From assembly GCF_001424485.1 (NCBI RefSeq), contig NZ_LMQC01000012.1, positions 705,012-769,011 of the forward strand: DNA of 64,000 nt, in the 5' to 3' direction. This DNA is from Modestobacter sp. Leaf380 (GTDB lineage: Bacteria > Actinomycetota > Actinomycetes > Mycobacteriales > Geodermatophilaceae). Positions 9,322 through 16,657 of this stretch are shown piece after piece; within the stretch, counting starts at the first letter, position 1; the number at the start of each line of letters is the position of its first letter. Both the position numbers and the translations under genes were made by a program. The notes beneath the pieces were generated by a model. It did not search any database. It was not told the origin of the DNA and saw nothing but the letters and a program-made list of their open reading frames with translations.

Positions 9322-9852
9322 ATGGACTACGACGACTACGGCTCCAACGCCGTCGAGCTGGCGATCGACCTGGCCAACGTGGACCGGTCCGCCGAGGACT
9401 GGCTGCCGGCCTTCCTGACCGCACACGACGAGTGGTTCACCGAGGGCACGTCACTGGACCTCACCGCGCGCGAGGCGAAGGCGGTGGCCTCGACGTCGGA
9501 CCTGGTCCGCGAGGTCGCCCGGGCCCAGACGCAGGCCGACGTCATCGGCGGGCTCAACGCACTGCTCGCGCTGGCCGCGCCCCGGCCCTACGCGACCGAC
9601 CACGACGGCGACCTGCACCTGCACTACGCCGCACCCGAGGCCGGCGCCCTGGACCAGCTGACGACCACGGTGGCGATGGGGCTGTCCCAGCTCGTGGTGC
9701 AGCACGGCTGGCAGCGACTGGGGGTCTGCGCCGCCGAGGGCTGCGGGAACGTCTACGTGGACACCTCGCGCAACGCGAGCCGGCGGTACTGCTCCAACAC
9801 CTGCTCGTCCCGCTCGACGGTGGCGGCCTACCGGGCCCGCCAGAGGAGCTGA
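9322..9852 (+). CDS. CGNR zinc-finger (ABATE-type) putative transcriptional regulator
   Basis: 176-residue protein starting at ATG 9322 with GAAGGGG about 5 nt upstream. Residues 1-125 form the helical ABATE-like region (VELAIDLANV at the start, DLTAREAKAVASTSDLVREV in the middle). The C-terminus is a CGNR-type zinc ribbon: CAAEGCGNVYVD, then ASRRYCSNTCSSRS, giving four cysteines for metal and a basic tail. The canonical CGNR tetrad is replaced by CSSR. Members are presumed stress-responsive transcription regulators, mostly uncharacterised. Its divergent partner is the MFS exporter, and the shared palindrome is the likely binding site. Convergent with the next gene, with the stop codons 4 bp apart. 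Confidence 0.85.
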   Translation: MDYDDYGSNAVELAIDLANVDRSAEDWLPAFLTAHDEWFTEGTSLDLTAREAKAVASTSDLVREVARAQTQADVIGGLNALLALAAPRPYATDHDGDLHLHYAAPEAGALDQLTTTVAMGLSQLVVQHGWQRLGVCAAEGCGNVYVDTSRNASRRYCSNTCSSRSTVAAYRARQRS

Positions 9853-9856
9853 GCGC

Positions 9857-10921
9857 TCAGAAGGCGAAGTGCCGGGCCGCCACGCGACGGCGCACCGTGC
9901 TGCGGCGGGCACTGAGCGCCGTCGTGCCGGCGACGCCGACCCCCAGCACGACGACCCCGCCCAGGGCGTAGACGGCGGCCACGTCGGGCAGCGGGGTGCT
10001 GCTGGCAGCCGGGTCGAGCCGGTCCAGCAGCGAGGCCAGGGTGGCCACGGCGTCCTGCACCGGGGCGGTCAGCGCGCCGACGGCGGCGACGGCGGCGTCC
10101 GCCCGGTCGGCCGACACCCGGGCAGCGGCGACGACGGTCTCGGCGAAGGCGGTCTGCCCGGCGACGCCGGGTGCCGACTGCGGGAGTGCGGCGACCTGGT
10201 CGCGGGCGGTGCTCGCCGCGACGAGCGCGGCGTGGGCCTCCGCGGCGGAGGCCCCGATGGCCTCGACCTGACCGGCGAGCAGCTCCTGCGCGGTGCGGGC
10301 CTCGTCCAGGGCCAGCGCCACCAGGGTGGCGGAGGCCGACGCGTCGGCGCCGGCAGCGGCCTGGGCGCGGGCGGCGTAGGAGGTGGCGAGCAGCTGCCCG
10401 GTCTCGCTCTCGGCGGCGGCCTGGGCGCCCTGACGGGCCTGGTCAGCGGCCGAGGCGGCGATGCCGGTGGCGGTGTCGGCCTCGGCCGAACCGCCGGTGG
10501 TCGGCTGCTCGGGGACGACGACCTGCGGCTGCGACGTCCGCGGCGCGACCTGCCCCGCGGCCGGACGCGTGGGGGTCCGACCAGCGGCGACCACGGGGGC
10601 GGCGACCGGGGCCGGCCCGGCGTCGACCACCGCGACCGGCGGGGCCTCGACGACGGGCGGGGTGACGGCGACGGGCACCGGGTCGCTGGCGACCGGGGTC
10701 GGGGCGGGCGTGGGGACCGGGTCGACCGGCGCCGGCGGGGTGGGCGTCGTCGCCGGGGGCTGCGGCGTGGGCGGCTGCGGCGGAGTGGGGGTCGAGGGGT
10801 CGGGCGCGGTCTGGTCCGTGGTCGGGCTGACCGGGTCCTCGGCCAGCGCCGGGCCCGCCGTGGCGGTGGCGCCGATCAGCGTGGCGGCGAGCAGTGGGAG
10901 GAGTCGGACCCTGGTGCGCAC
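9857..10921 (-). CDS. Pro/Ala-rich exported protein with C-terminal membrane anchor (hypothetical)
   Basis: 354 residues, start GTG 10921. Visible parts: signal peptide (residues 1-27, LLPLLAATLIGATATAGPALA), then a Pro/Thr/Val-rich linker to about residue 135. A long Ala-rich helical region (about 145-310) with regularly spaced Gln, Glu and Arg looks like a coiled coil or helical stalk. A single hydrophobic helix (about 318-340, VYALGGVVVLGVGVAG) and a short basic tail follow. The layout resembles a wall-spanning surface stalk anchored in the membrane, without an LPXTG motif. I do not recognise a family. It stands alone between a convergent gene and a divergent one. Confidence 0.75.
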   Translation of the reverse strand: MRTRVRLLPLLAATLIGATATAGPALAEDPVSPTTDQTAPDPSTPTPPQPPTPQPPATTPTPPAPVDPVPTPAPTPVASDPVPVAVTPPVVEAPPVAVVDAGPAPVAAPVVAAGRTPTRPAAGQVAPRTSQPQVVVPEQPTTGGSAEADTATGIAASAADQARQGAQAAAESETGQLLATSYAARAQAAAGADASASATLVALALDEARTAQELLAGQVEAIGASAAEAHAALVAASTARDQVAALPQSAPGVAGQTAFAETVVAAARVSADRADAAVAAVGALTAPVQDAVATLASLLDRLDPAASSTPLPDVAAVYALGGVVVLGVGVAGTTALSARRSTVRRRVAARHFAF

Positions 10922-11047
10922 GTCGTGTCAGTCCCTCGTGTGGTGGTTCGTGTGGTGACGGTGGAGCTCCGTCGTCGTCACCCCGTCCATCGACCGGCAG
11001 CACCCCTGACCTGGAGGGCGTCTCACCCCACGGGGGGATGCGGGTCG

Positions 11048-11053
11048 TAGCGT
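11048..11053 (+). promoter_or_regulatory. -10 box TAGCGT for a leaderless start
   Basis: TAGCGT is followed by 8 nt and then the GTG at 11062, the spacing of a leaderless actinobacterial promoter. The same CGTAGCGTCG decamer stands before the LCP gene at 38956-38965. Confidence 0.5.
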
Positions 11054-11061
11054 CGGACCCC

Positions 11062-12489
11062 GTGCCCTCCCCCCGTCTGCTCGACGCCCGGCTGCAGGCC
11101 CGTGTGCGCCGGCTGCCCACCACCCGCGTGGACGGCTGGCTGCGCCGGTTGTCGGAGTTCGCCGACCACGGGAAGCTGTGGCTGGTCGTCGGTCTGCTGC
11201 TGGGCTGGAAGAAGGGCGCACCGCGCCGGGCCGCGGTCCGCGGGCTGGGGTCGATGGCGGTGTCCAGCGCGCTGGTGAACGTCGTCCTCAAGCGGGTGTT
11301 CGGGCGGGTGCGGCCCGACCTGGACGCGGTCGCGTCGTCCCGGGCGCTCGACCGCGCACCGCACACGCTGTCCTTCCCGAGCGGGCACTCGGCGTCGGCG
11401 GCGGCGTTCGCCACCGGGGTCGCCCTGGAGAGCCCGTGGGCCGGGGCGCTGGTCGCGCCGGTGGCGCTGGGCGTGGGCTACTCCCGGGTGCACGTGGGCG
11501 TGCACTACCCGGGTGACGTCGTCGCCGGTCTCGCCGTCGGCGGGGCGATCGCCGCGGCCAGCCAGCACTGGTGGCGGGTCCGCCCGACCGAGCCGGCCCG
11601 GGTGCGGACGGCGTTCGACGCTCCCCCGCTGCCCGGCGGCGAGGGCATGGTCATCGCGGTGAACCCGCGCTCCGGGCGGGAGGACTACGACCCGGCCAGT
11701 GACATCGCCTCCCTGCTGCCGCGGGCCGTGGTGCGGGACATCACGCCGCAGGAGTCGGTGACCGACGTGCTCCAGCAGGCCGTTCGGGACGGCGCGCGGG
11801 CCCTGGGCGTGGCCGGCGGCGACGGCAGCGTCGCCGCGGCCGCTGCGGTCGCCCTCGAGCACCGGCTGCCCCTGGCCGTGCTGCCGGCCGGGACGCTCAA
11901 CCACTTCGCCCGCGACGTCGGCGTCGCCACCCCGGTGGAGGCGGCGGCCGCCGTCGAGGCCGGCGACGGCGTCCAGGTGGACGTGGCCACCGTGAACGGC
12001 ACCCCGTTCCTCAACACCGCCAGCATCGGCAGCTACCCGGAGATGGTGCGGCGCCGGGACCGCCTGTCCGGACGGATGGGCAAGTGGCTGGCGATGACCG
12101 TGGCCGCCGGTCAGGTGCTGCGCACCGGGCACCCCGTGCGGCTCGTCGTCGACGGCCGGGAGGTGTCGGTGTGGATCCTCTTCGTGGGCAACGGCGTCTA
12201 CACCCCGCGCGGACTGTCCCCCGCCTGGCGCCCCTCACTGGCCGACGGGCTCCTGGACGTCCAGTACCTGCGGGCCGACCTGCGCTTCGGCCGCAGCCGG
12301 GCGGTGTTGGCGACCCTGCTGGGGGCCAGCGAGCACAGCCGGTCCTACGCGCAGTTCCAGGTGCGTGAGCTGCGGGTGCAGTCGCGGTCCGGCCCGCTCA
12401 CGGTGGCCTACGACGGCGAGACCGGTGCCGCGCAGACCGAGTTCGTCTTCACCAAGCGTCAGCAGCTGACCGTGTACTGCAGTCGCTGA
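11062..12489 (+). CDS. PAP2 phosphatase - diacylglycerol kinase fusion
   Basis: 475-residue bifunctional lipid enzyme. Residues about 15-175 are a PAP2 domain with all three motifs: KRVFGRVRPD, FPSGHSASAAA and SRVHVGVHYPGD. From about 195 on is a lipid-kinase catalytic domain with the glycine-rich loop VAGGDGSVAAAA and LPAGTLNHFARDVGV. The enzyme would remove phosphate from a lipid phosphate or pyrophosphate and phosphorylate diacylglycerol or a related lipid; the order and substrate are unknown. The GTG at 11062 is preferred because TAGCGT lies 8 nt before it and there is no ribosome site. The in-frame ATG at 11038 is the alternative. It is divergent from the Pro/Ala-rich protein gene. Confidence 0.88.
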   Translation: MPSPRLLDARLQARVRRLPTTRVDGWLRRLSEFADHGKLWLVVGLLLGWKKGAPRRAAVRGLGSMAVSSALVNVVLKRVFGRVRPDLDAVASSRALDRAPHTLSFPSGHSASAAAFATGVALESPWAGALVAPVALGVGYSRVHVGVHYPGDVVAGLAVGGAIAAASQHWWRVRPTEPARVRTAFDAPPLPGGEGMVIAVNPRSGREDYDPASDIASLLPRAVVRDITPQESVTDVLQQAVRDGARALGVAGGDGSVAAAAAVALEHRLPLAVLPAGTLNHFARDVGVATPVEAAAAVEAGDGVQVDVATVNGTPFLNTASIGSYPEMVRRRDRLSGRMGKWLAMTVAAGQVLRTGHPVRLVVDGREVSVWILFVGNGVYTPRGLSPAWRPSLADGLLDVQYLRADLRFGRSRAVLATLLGASEHSRSYAQFQVRELRVQSRSGPLTVAYDGETGAAQTEFVFTKRQQLTVYCSR

Positions 12490-12510
12490 CGGTCCCCGTC
12501 CACAGCGAGG

Positions 12511-12540
12511 TTCGTGACGAGGCCCTGACCTGCATAGACT
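12511..12540 (+). promoter_or_regulatory. putative sigma-70-like promoter before the DUF6318 gene
   Basis: TTCGTG, an 18-bp spacer and TAGACT (12535-12540), 33 bp before the ATG at 12574. It is the best promoter candidate between the lipid-kinase stop and the lipoprotein gene. Confidence 0.4.
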
Positions 12541-12573
12541 CCCGCGCACTGTCGGTCGGCTCGGGGGCGTGGG

Positions 12574-13152
12574 ATGCGGGTACGAGGTCTGCGGGTGCTG
12601 CTGGTCGCTGTGGTCGGGGCGGTGCTGGTGAGCGGGTGTACCGCGGAGACGCCGGCGAACGACACCCTCCCGACCGCATCGGAGGGGGCGGAGAGCTCCG
12701 CGGAGTTGGAGCCGCTGGGGCCGGCTGACCTGCCGATGCCAGTGGAGGCTCGGGAGCGAACGCCCGCGGGAGCCGAGGCCTTCGTCGAATATTACGTGGC
12801 CCTAATTAACGCAAGCCAAGTGAGCCTCCAAAGTGACTTCATCCGGCAGCTGAGCGCCGAATGCACGACATGCCGCAGACTCGCGGACGGTGTCGACTAC
12901 TTCTCTGCTCAAGGGTTTCGCTACGACGGAGGCGCAATTACCATCAATGCGCTTTCCCTACCGACAGCGATCTTGGACACGATGGACTTCTCTGTCGACT
13001 TGTCTCAGGCCCAGGTTCGCGTCCTTGACGGAACGGGCGCCGAGGTTCCCGCTTACACGGCGGCCGAGTCCCGATACGGAAGCTCAGGCGGTCAGCTGAC
13101 GTGGGCGTCCGCCCTGGATTCCTGGACCGTCTCCGACTTGACAATCGAATGA
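12574..13152 (+). CDS. DUF6318-like lipoprotein
   Basis: 192-residue lipoprotein. The N-terminus MRVRGLRVLLVAVVGAVLVSGC contains a signal helix and lipobox VSGC (cleavage before Cys22). An acidic/Thr linker follows, then a compact domain with FVEYYVALINASQ and the CTTC pair (CTTCRRLADGVDYF) typical of DUF6318, a fold of the NTF2-like kind found in actinobacterial lipoproteins. Function unknown. From about codon 65 on, base composition drops sharply: 12781-12840 holds 28 G/C in 60. Codons such as ATT and CTA, which are rare in the neighbouring genes, also appear. The stop overlaps the next ATG by 4 bp (ATGA), so the two genes are co-translated. Confidence 0.8.
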   Translation: MRVRGLRVLLVAVVGAVLVSGCTAETPANDTLPTASEGAESSAELEPLGPADLPMPVEARERTPAGAEAFVEYYVALINASQVSLQSDFIRQLSAECTTCRRLADGVDYFSAQGFRYDGGAITINALSLPTAILDTMDFSVDLSQAQVRVLDGTGAEVPAYTAAESRYGSSGGQLTWASALDSWTVSDLTIE

Positions 13153-14081
13153 GGCGATTGTTCGCGCTGATCGGATTGGTCGGCGCGTTCATTCTGACCC
13201 CCCTGACCGCGACAGCCCTTGCAGCCCCCGCACCGTGTCCGCTCTTGAACTGCCTTGAGACAGGTGCGGGCGAGGGATCAATCAGCTTGTATGCAGCAGA
13301 CGTTTCTGACGCGGATGCCCTTGGGCTGCGGATTGCGACAAATACCGCACCGCCGGCCCCCTTGTACCGGTGGCGTCTACAGACACCATGCCAAGTCGAT
13401 GACGCGAACAACGGCGCCTGCAACAGAGGCACCACGACCTGCCCTGCGACTGAAGGGCGGGTGATCACGTACTACTTGATTCAACGACAACGTCTTGCCC
13501 AAGCCCTCGACGCAGTGGGGCAGCCCGTTCCCGTTGATGGGCTTCTACCAGCAGCTATCGATGCGCCCCCTGGAACGCCATTCGGGGGGTGGGCAACAAA
13601 TGGCCAGTCCTGCGTCGACGTCACCGCCCTGAACCCACCTCCGTCACCCGACGAGGTCTTCCGCTACTTCCAGACCCTGCCGCTCCCCCAGCTGACGACG
13701 CGCCAGCAGCCACCCGGCAACGCACTGGTCGGGCTCCCGGTCGTGTTCTTCACCGACAGCCCGACGCAGCAGACGTTCACCGTCGACATCCGGGGCTTCG
13801 CCGTGGTCATCGTGGCGGGCGCGCAGACGTTCACCTGGCACACCGGGGACGGCACCGACCTGACCACCAGCGACCCGGGGGCGCCCTACCCGGCGCAGAC
13901 GGTCACGCACTCCTACTCGTCGGGCACGTACACGGCGAACCTCACCGTGACCTGGGGCGGCACGTTCAGCGTCGACGGCGGCGCCCAGGTCGCCGTCCCG
14001 GGCACGACGACCACCGACGGACCCGATGTGACGTTCGCGGTCCTGGAGGCCGGTGCCGTCCTGACGAACCCGTACGACTGA
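13149..14081 (+). CDS. exported PKD-domain protein
   Basis: 310 residues; the ATG at 13149 overlaps the upstream TGA. A signal peptide is clear (LFALIGLVGAFILTPLTATALA, about residues 4-25). Residues about 30-150 are an unrecognised domain with several cysteines (CPLLNC, CQVDDANNGAC, CPATEG, SCVDV) that could form disulfides. Residues about 195-290 look like a PKD-type beta-sandwich: FTWHTGDGTDL followed by TVTHSYSSGTYTANLTV. A secreted partner of the upstream lipoprotein is likely from the coupling; the role is unknown. The first half is AT-richer than the second: 13321-13380 has 39 G/C in 60, 13801-13860 has 44. The composition change falls inside the gene. Confidence 0.8.
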   Translation: MRRLFALIGLVGAFILTPLTATALAAPAPCPLLNCLETGAGEGSISLYAADVSDADALGLRIATNTAPPAPLYRWRLQTPCQVDDANNGACNRGTTTCPATEGRVITYYLIQRQRLAQALDAVGQPVPVDGLLPAAIDAPPGTPFGGWATNGQSCVDVTALNPPPSPDEVFRYFQTLPLPQLTTRQQPPGNALVGLPVVFFTDSPTQQTFTVDIRGFAVVIVAGAQTFTWHTGDGTDLTTSDPGAPYPAQTVTHSYSSGTYTANLTVTWGGTFSVDGGAQVAVPGTTTTDGPDVTFAVLEAGAVLTNPYD

Positions 14082-14214
14082 GCGCGGACGGCCCCGGCGG
14101 CACCCTGCTCCCCAGGCGCCGCGGGCCACAGCTCACTACGGTCGCGATCAGGGTTGCCCCGCTGCACGAGGGGGCACAGAACGCGCTGACGTCGTCGAAG
14201 GAAGAGGTACCCCC

Positions 14215-14802
14215 ATGTTGGTCCGCCGGATCGCTCGGCCCCTGCTCGCCGCCTCGTTCGTGTACGGGGGCATCAGCACGCTGCGCAACCCGCAGAGCCG
14301 GGTCCCCGGAGCCCGCAAGATCGTGGGCCAGATCGCCGACCAGGCCGACAAGCAGCTGCCCATCGAGGTCCCCAAGGACGTCGAGCAGTGGGTGAAGGTC
14401 GACGCCGGGATCAAGGTCGGTGCTGGCGCCCTGTTCGCCCTGGGCGTCTTCCCCCGGCTGTCGGCGCTCGCCCTCGCCGGCTCGATCGTGCCCACGACGC
14501 TGGCCGGCCACCGCTTCTGGGAGGACAGCGACGACGAGAAGAAGTTCTCCAACCAGGCGCACTTCCTCAAGAACGCCGGCCTGCTGGGCGGGCTGCTGAT
14601 CGCCGCCGTCGACACCGAGGGCAAGCCCTCCGCGAGCTGGCGGGTCCGTCGCGCCAGCGACAAGGCCATCTCCAAGGCCGAGGCCAAGTTCGAGAAGGCC
14701 CAGAAGAAGGCGGAGAAGGCCCAGAAGAAGGCCAGCCGCGGCAAGACCCAGAAGAAGATCGTGAAGCAGGCCAGGAAGGCCAAGAAGTCCGCGGGCCTCT
14801 GA
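14215..14802 (+). CDS. DoxX-family membrane protein with Lys-rich tail
   Basis: 195 residues; start ATG 14215 with GAAGGAAGAGG upstream. The first 130 residues match DoxX proteins: ARPLLAASFVYGGISTLRNP in the first helix, then VDAGIKVGAGALFALGVFPR and LAGSIVPTTLAGHRFWE. DoxX members are small membrane proteins, some linked to thiol/redox stress complexes; the activity here is unknown. The last 55 residues (EAKFEKAQKKAEKAQKKAS onward) are an extremely Lys/Ala-rich predicted helix or disordered tail, which could bind nucleic acid, polyanionic polymers or membrane. It is followed by the PHP gene 25 bp later and may share a transcript. Confidence 0.85.
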   Translation: MLVRRIARPLLAASFVYGGISTLRNPQSRVPGARKIVGQIADQADKQLPIEVPKDVEQWVKVDAGIKVGAGALFALGVFPRLSALALAGSIVPTTLAGHRFWEDSDDEKKFSNQAHFLKNAGLLGGLLIAAVDTEGKPSASWRVRRASDKAISKAEAKFEKAQKKAEKAQKKASRGKTQKKIVKQARKAKKSAGL

Positions 14803-14827
14803 GCACCACGCACCGATCAGCACGGCC

Positions 14828-15847
14828 ATGACACCCGCGGGCGCGCTCCGGAGGATCGCCTTCCTCCTGGAGCGCGCCCGCGAGCCGTCCTACCGGGTGA
14901 AGGCGTTCCGCACCGCCGCCACCGTCGTCGACGGTCTGGACGACGCCGAGATCGCCCGCCGGGTGCGGACCAGGACCCTCAAGGACCTCAAGGGCATCGG
15001 CGACAAGACCGCTGCCGTCATCGTCGAGGCGCAGGCCGGCGACGTGCCCGCCTACCTCAGCGACCTGGAGGAGCGGCACGCCGTGCAGCCGCTCACCGGT
15101 CCCGCCGGCGAGCTGCGGGCCGCGCTCCGGGGCGACCTGCACAGCCACTCGGACTGGTCCGACGGCGGCAGCCCCATCCGCGAGATGGCCGAGGCCGCCC
15201 GGGACATCGGGCACGACTACCTGGCGCTGACCGACCACTCCCCCCGGCTCACCGTCGCCAACGGCCTGACCGCGGAGCGGCTCAGCCGCCAGCTGGACGT
15301 CGTCGCCGAGCTCAACGAGGAGCTGGCGCCCTTCCGCATCCTCACCGGCATCGAGTGCGACATCTTGAGCGACGGTTCCCTCGACCAGTCCGACGAGCTG
15401 CTGGGACGCCTGGACGTCGTCGTGGTCAGCGTGCACTCCGAGCTGCGGGCCACCCGGGCCCAGATGACCGAGCGGATGCTGGCCGCCGTCGCCAACCCGC
15501 ACACCGACGTCCTCGGGCACTGCACCGGCCGTCTCCTGGTGGAGCGGGAGCAGGCCGGCGGCAAGAAGCAGCGGCCCCGGCCGGAGAGCGACTTCGACGC
15601 CGAGGCCGTCTTCACCGCGTGCCTGGACAACGGCACCGCGGTGGAGATCAACTCACGCCCTGAGCGGCTGGACCCGCCGATGCGGCTGCTGCAGCTGGCC
15701 GCCGACATCGGCTGCGACTTCTCCATCGACACTGACGCGCACGCGCCCGGTCAGCTCGACTGGCAGGGCGCCGGGTGCGAGCGGGCCGCGCAGGTGGGCA
15801 TCACGGCGGACCGGGTGGTCAACACCCGTCCGTGGGGCGTGGGCTGA
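14828..15847 (+). CDS. PHP-domain phosphoesterase with N-terminal helix-hairpin-helix
   Basis: 339 residues, start ATG 14828. Residues 1-85 resemble the DNA polymerase X 8-kDa region: FLLERAREPSYRVKAFRTAA, then the helix-hairpin-helix LKGIGDKTAAVI. Residues about 100-335 are a PHP metal-dependent phosphoesterase domain with DLHSHSDWSDGG, LTDHS, GIECDI, VSVHS, GHCTG and DTDAHA, covering the expected His/Asp/Glu metal ligands. There is no polymerase domain between them, so this is the short actinobacterial form rather than full PolX. It probably cleaves phosphodiester or phosphate ester bonds in nucleic acid or a small molecule. The substrate is unknown. Confidence 0.88.
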   Translation: MTPAGALRRIAFLLERAREPSYRVKAFRTAATVVDGLDDAEIARRVRTRTLKDLKGIGDKTAAVIVEAQAGDVPAYLSDLEERHAVQPLTGPAGELRAALRGDLHSHSDWSDGGSPIREMAEAARDIGHDYLALTDHSPRLTVANGLTAERLSRQLDVVAELNEELAPFRILTGIECDILSDGSLDQSDELLGRLDVVVVSVHSELRATRAQMTERMLAAVANPHTDVLGHCTGRLLVEREQAGGKKQRPRPESDFDAEAVFTACLDNGTAVEINSRPERLDPPMRLLQLAADIGCDFSIDTDAHAPGQLDWQGAGCERAAQVGITADRVVNTRPWGVG

Positions 15848-15856
15848 GCCTGCGGC

Positions 15857-16318
15857 TCAGGAGGTGAGGGCGCGAGCGACCCGGCCGACCGGCTCCGGGG
15901 CGTCGATGACGTCCAGGGCGCGGCGCAGGATCGTGCTCGAGGTGTGCATCGTGTACGGGAAGTAGTGCACCCGGACACCGACAGCGGCGAAGTCGGCCTC
16001 GAGGCGCTCGCCCTTCTCGGTGCCACGCCAGTCGTCGCCCTTGAAGATGACGTCGAACCCGCCGACCTGGCGCCAGGTCTCGACCTTGTCCGGCACGACC
16101 TCGGCGTGCACCTGGTCCACGAAGCGCAGGGCGCCGACGATCTCCATCCGCTCCGCGAGCGGGATGACCGGGGTCCGGCCCTTCGTCAGCTCCAGGACGT
16201 CGTCCGCGACGACGCCGGCGATGAGGTGGTCACAGTGCTCCGCCGCGTGCCGCAGCACGTTGAGGTGCCCGATGTGGAACAGGTCGTAAGCACCGGGTGC
16301 GTAGCCGACGACAGGCAA
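15857..16318 (-). CDS. TagD-like cytidylyltransferase
   Basis: 153-residue nucleotidyltransferase of the HIGH superfamily, similar to glycerol-3-phosphate cytidylyltransferase, which makes CDP-glycerol from CTP. The sequence opens VVGYAPGAYDLFHIGHLNVLRHA with the HIGH catalytic motif. FKGDDWRGTEKGE and HTSSTILRR stand where TagD has its RTEGIST-type loop. The TTG at 16318 is chosen because GGAGG ends about 8 nt upstream and the family starts right there. It may supply a CDP-alcohol to the glycan locus that begins just beyond it, where a CDP-alcohol phosphotransferase lies at 33.3 kb. Other alcohol phosphates are possible. Confidence 0.82.
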   Translation of the reverse strand: MPVVGYAPGAYDLFHIGHLNVLRHAAEHCDHLIAGVVADDVLELTKGRTPVIPLAERMEIVGALRFVDQVHAEVVPDKVETWRQVGGFDVIFKGDDWRGTEKGERLEADFAAVGVRVHYFPYTMHTSSTILRRALDVIDAPEPVGRVARALTS

Positions 16319-16657
16319 GGGGTTCCTCCAACGACGATGGCCGGCCCGGGACCGGGCGGACCGAGCTTAGGGCGAGAAGACGACTCTGTGTGACGAAGCA
16401 GCGCGTCACCACTCGTCGGTGTGAGTCGTTGGACCGCAAGACCGCAGCTCAGCGCTGCATGTGCTGGTCACGGCTCGACCACCGAGAGTGACTGGGAGTC
16501 TGGCACCATGTCCGGTGATCAGGGAAGTGGTCCTCCCTCGGACGGGTGGCGGCGACGGCGCTGGGCGGTGTCCTGGGCCCCGGGCGGCCGTAGTTTCCGT
16601 TGCAGGACGACGGCACCGTGACCACACGGCGCCCAGACGAGTGGTCACGGAGGACTG
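16319..16657. other. 339-bp divergent intergenic region
   Basis: No convincing gene. On the minus strand, TAAGCT (16364-16369) within CCCTAAGCTCG is a good -10 box for the cytidylyltransferase, leaving a leader of roughly 40 nt. On the plus strand, TAGTTT (16591-16596) is a possible -10 box for the Wzz-like gene, leaving about 55 nt. The middle, 16390-16580, is somewhat less GC-rich and holds no clear repeat. A 66-codon frame at 16421-16621 shows no ribosome site or family likeness. Confidence 0.5.
16364..16369 (-). promoter_or_regulatory. -10 box TAAGCT for the TagD-like gene
   Basis: On the minus strand CCCTAAGCTCG contains TAAGCT about 46 bp before the TTG start. An almost identical CCCTAGGCTCG stands 43 bp before the glucose-1-phosphate cytidylyltransferase start at 56706. 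Confidence 0.45.

Noticed and set aside
9849-9860. Perfect palindrome CTGAGCGCTCAG between the CGNR gene and the next gene
   Set aside because: It mostly consists of the two convergent stop codons with their neighbours, so symmetry is expected; too short to call a terminator.
12574-14081. The AT-richer gene pair as a genomic island
   Set aside because: The composition change lies within the genes and spans under 1 kb with no mobility genes, so local replacement is a better description than an island.
16421-16621. 66-codon plus-strand frame in the 16.3-16.7 kb gap
   Set aside because: No ribosome site, no helix or family motif, and it overlaps the probable promoter of the Wzz-like gene.
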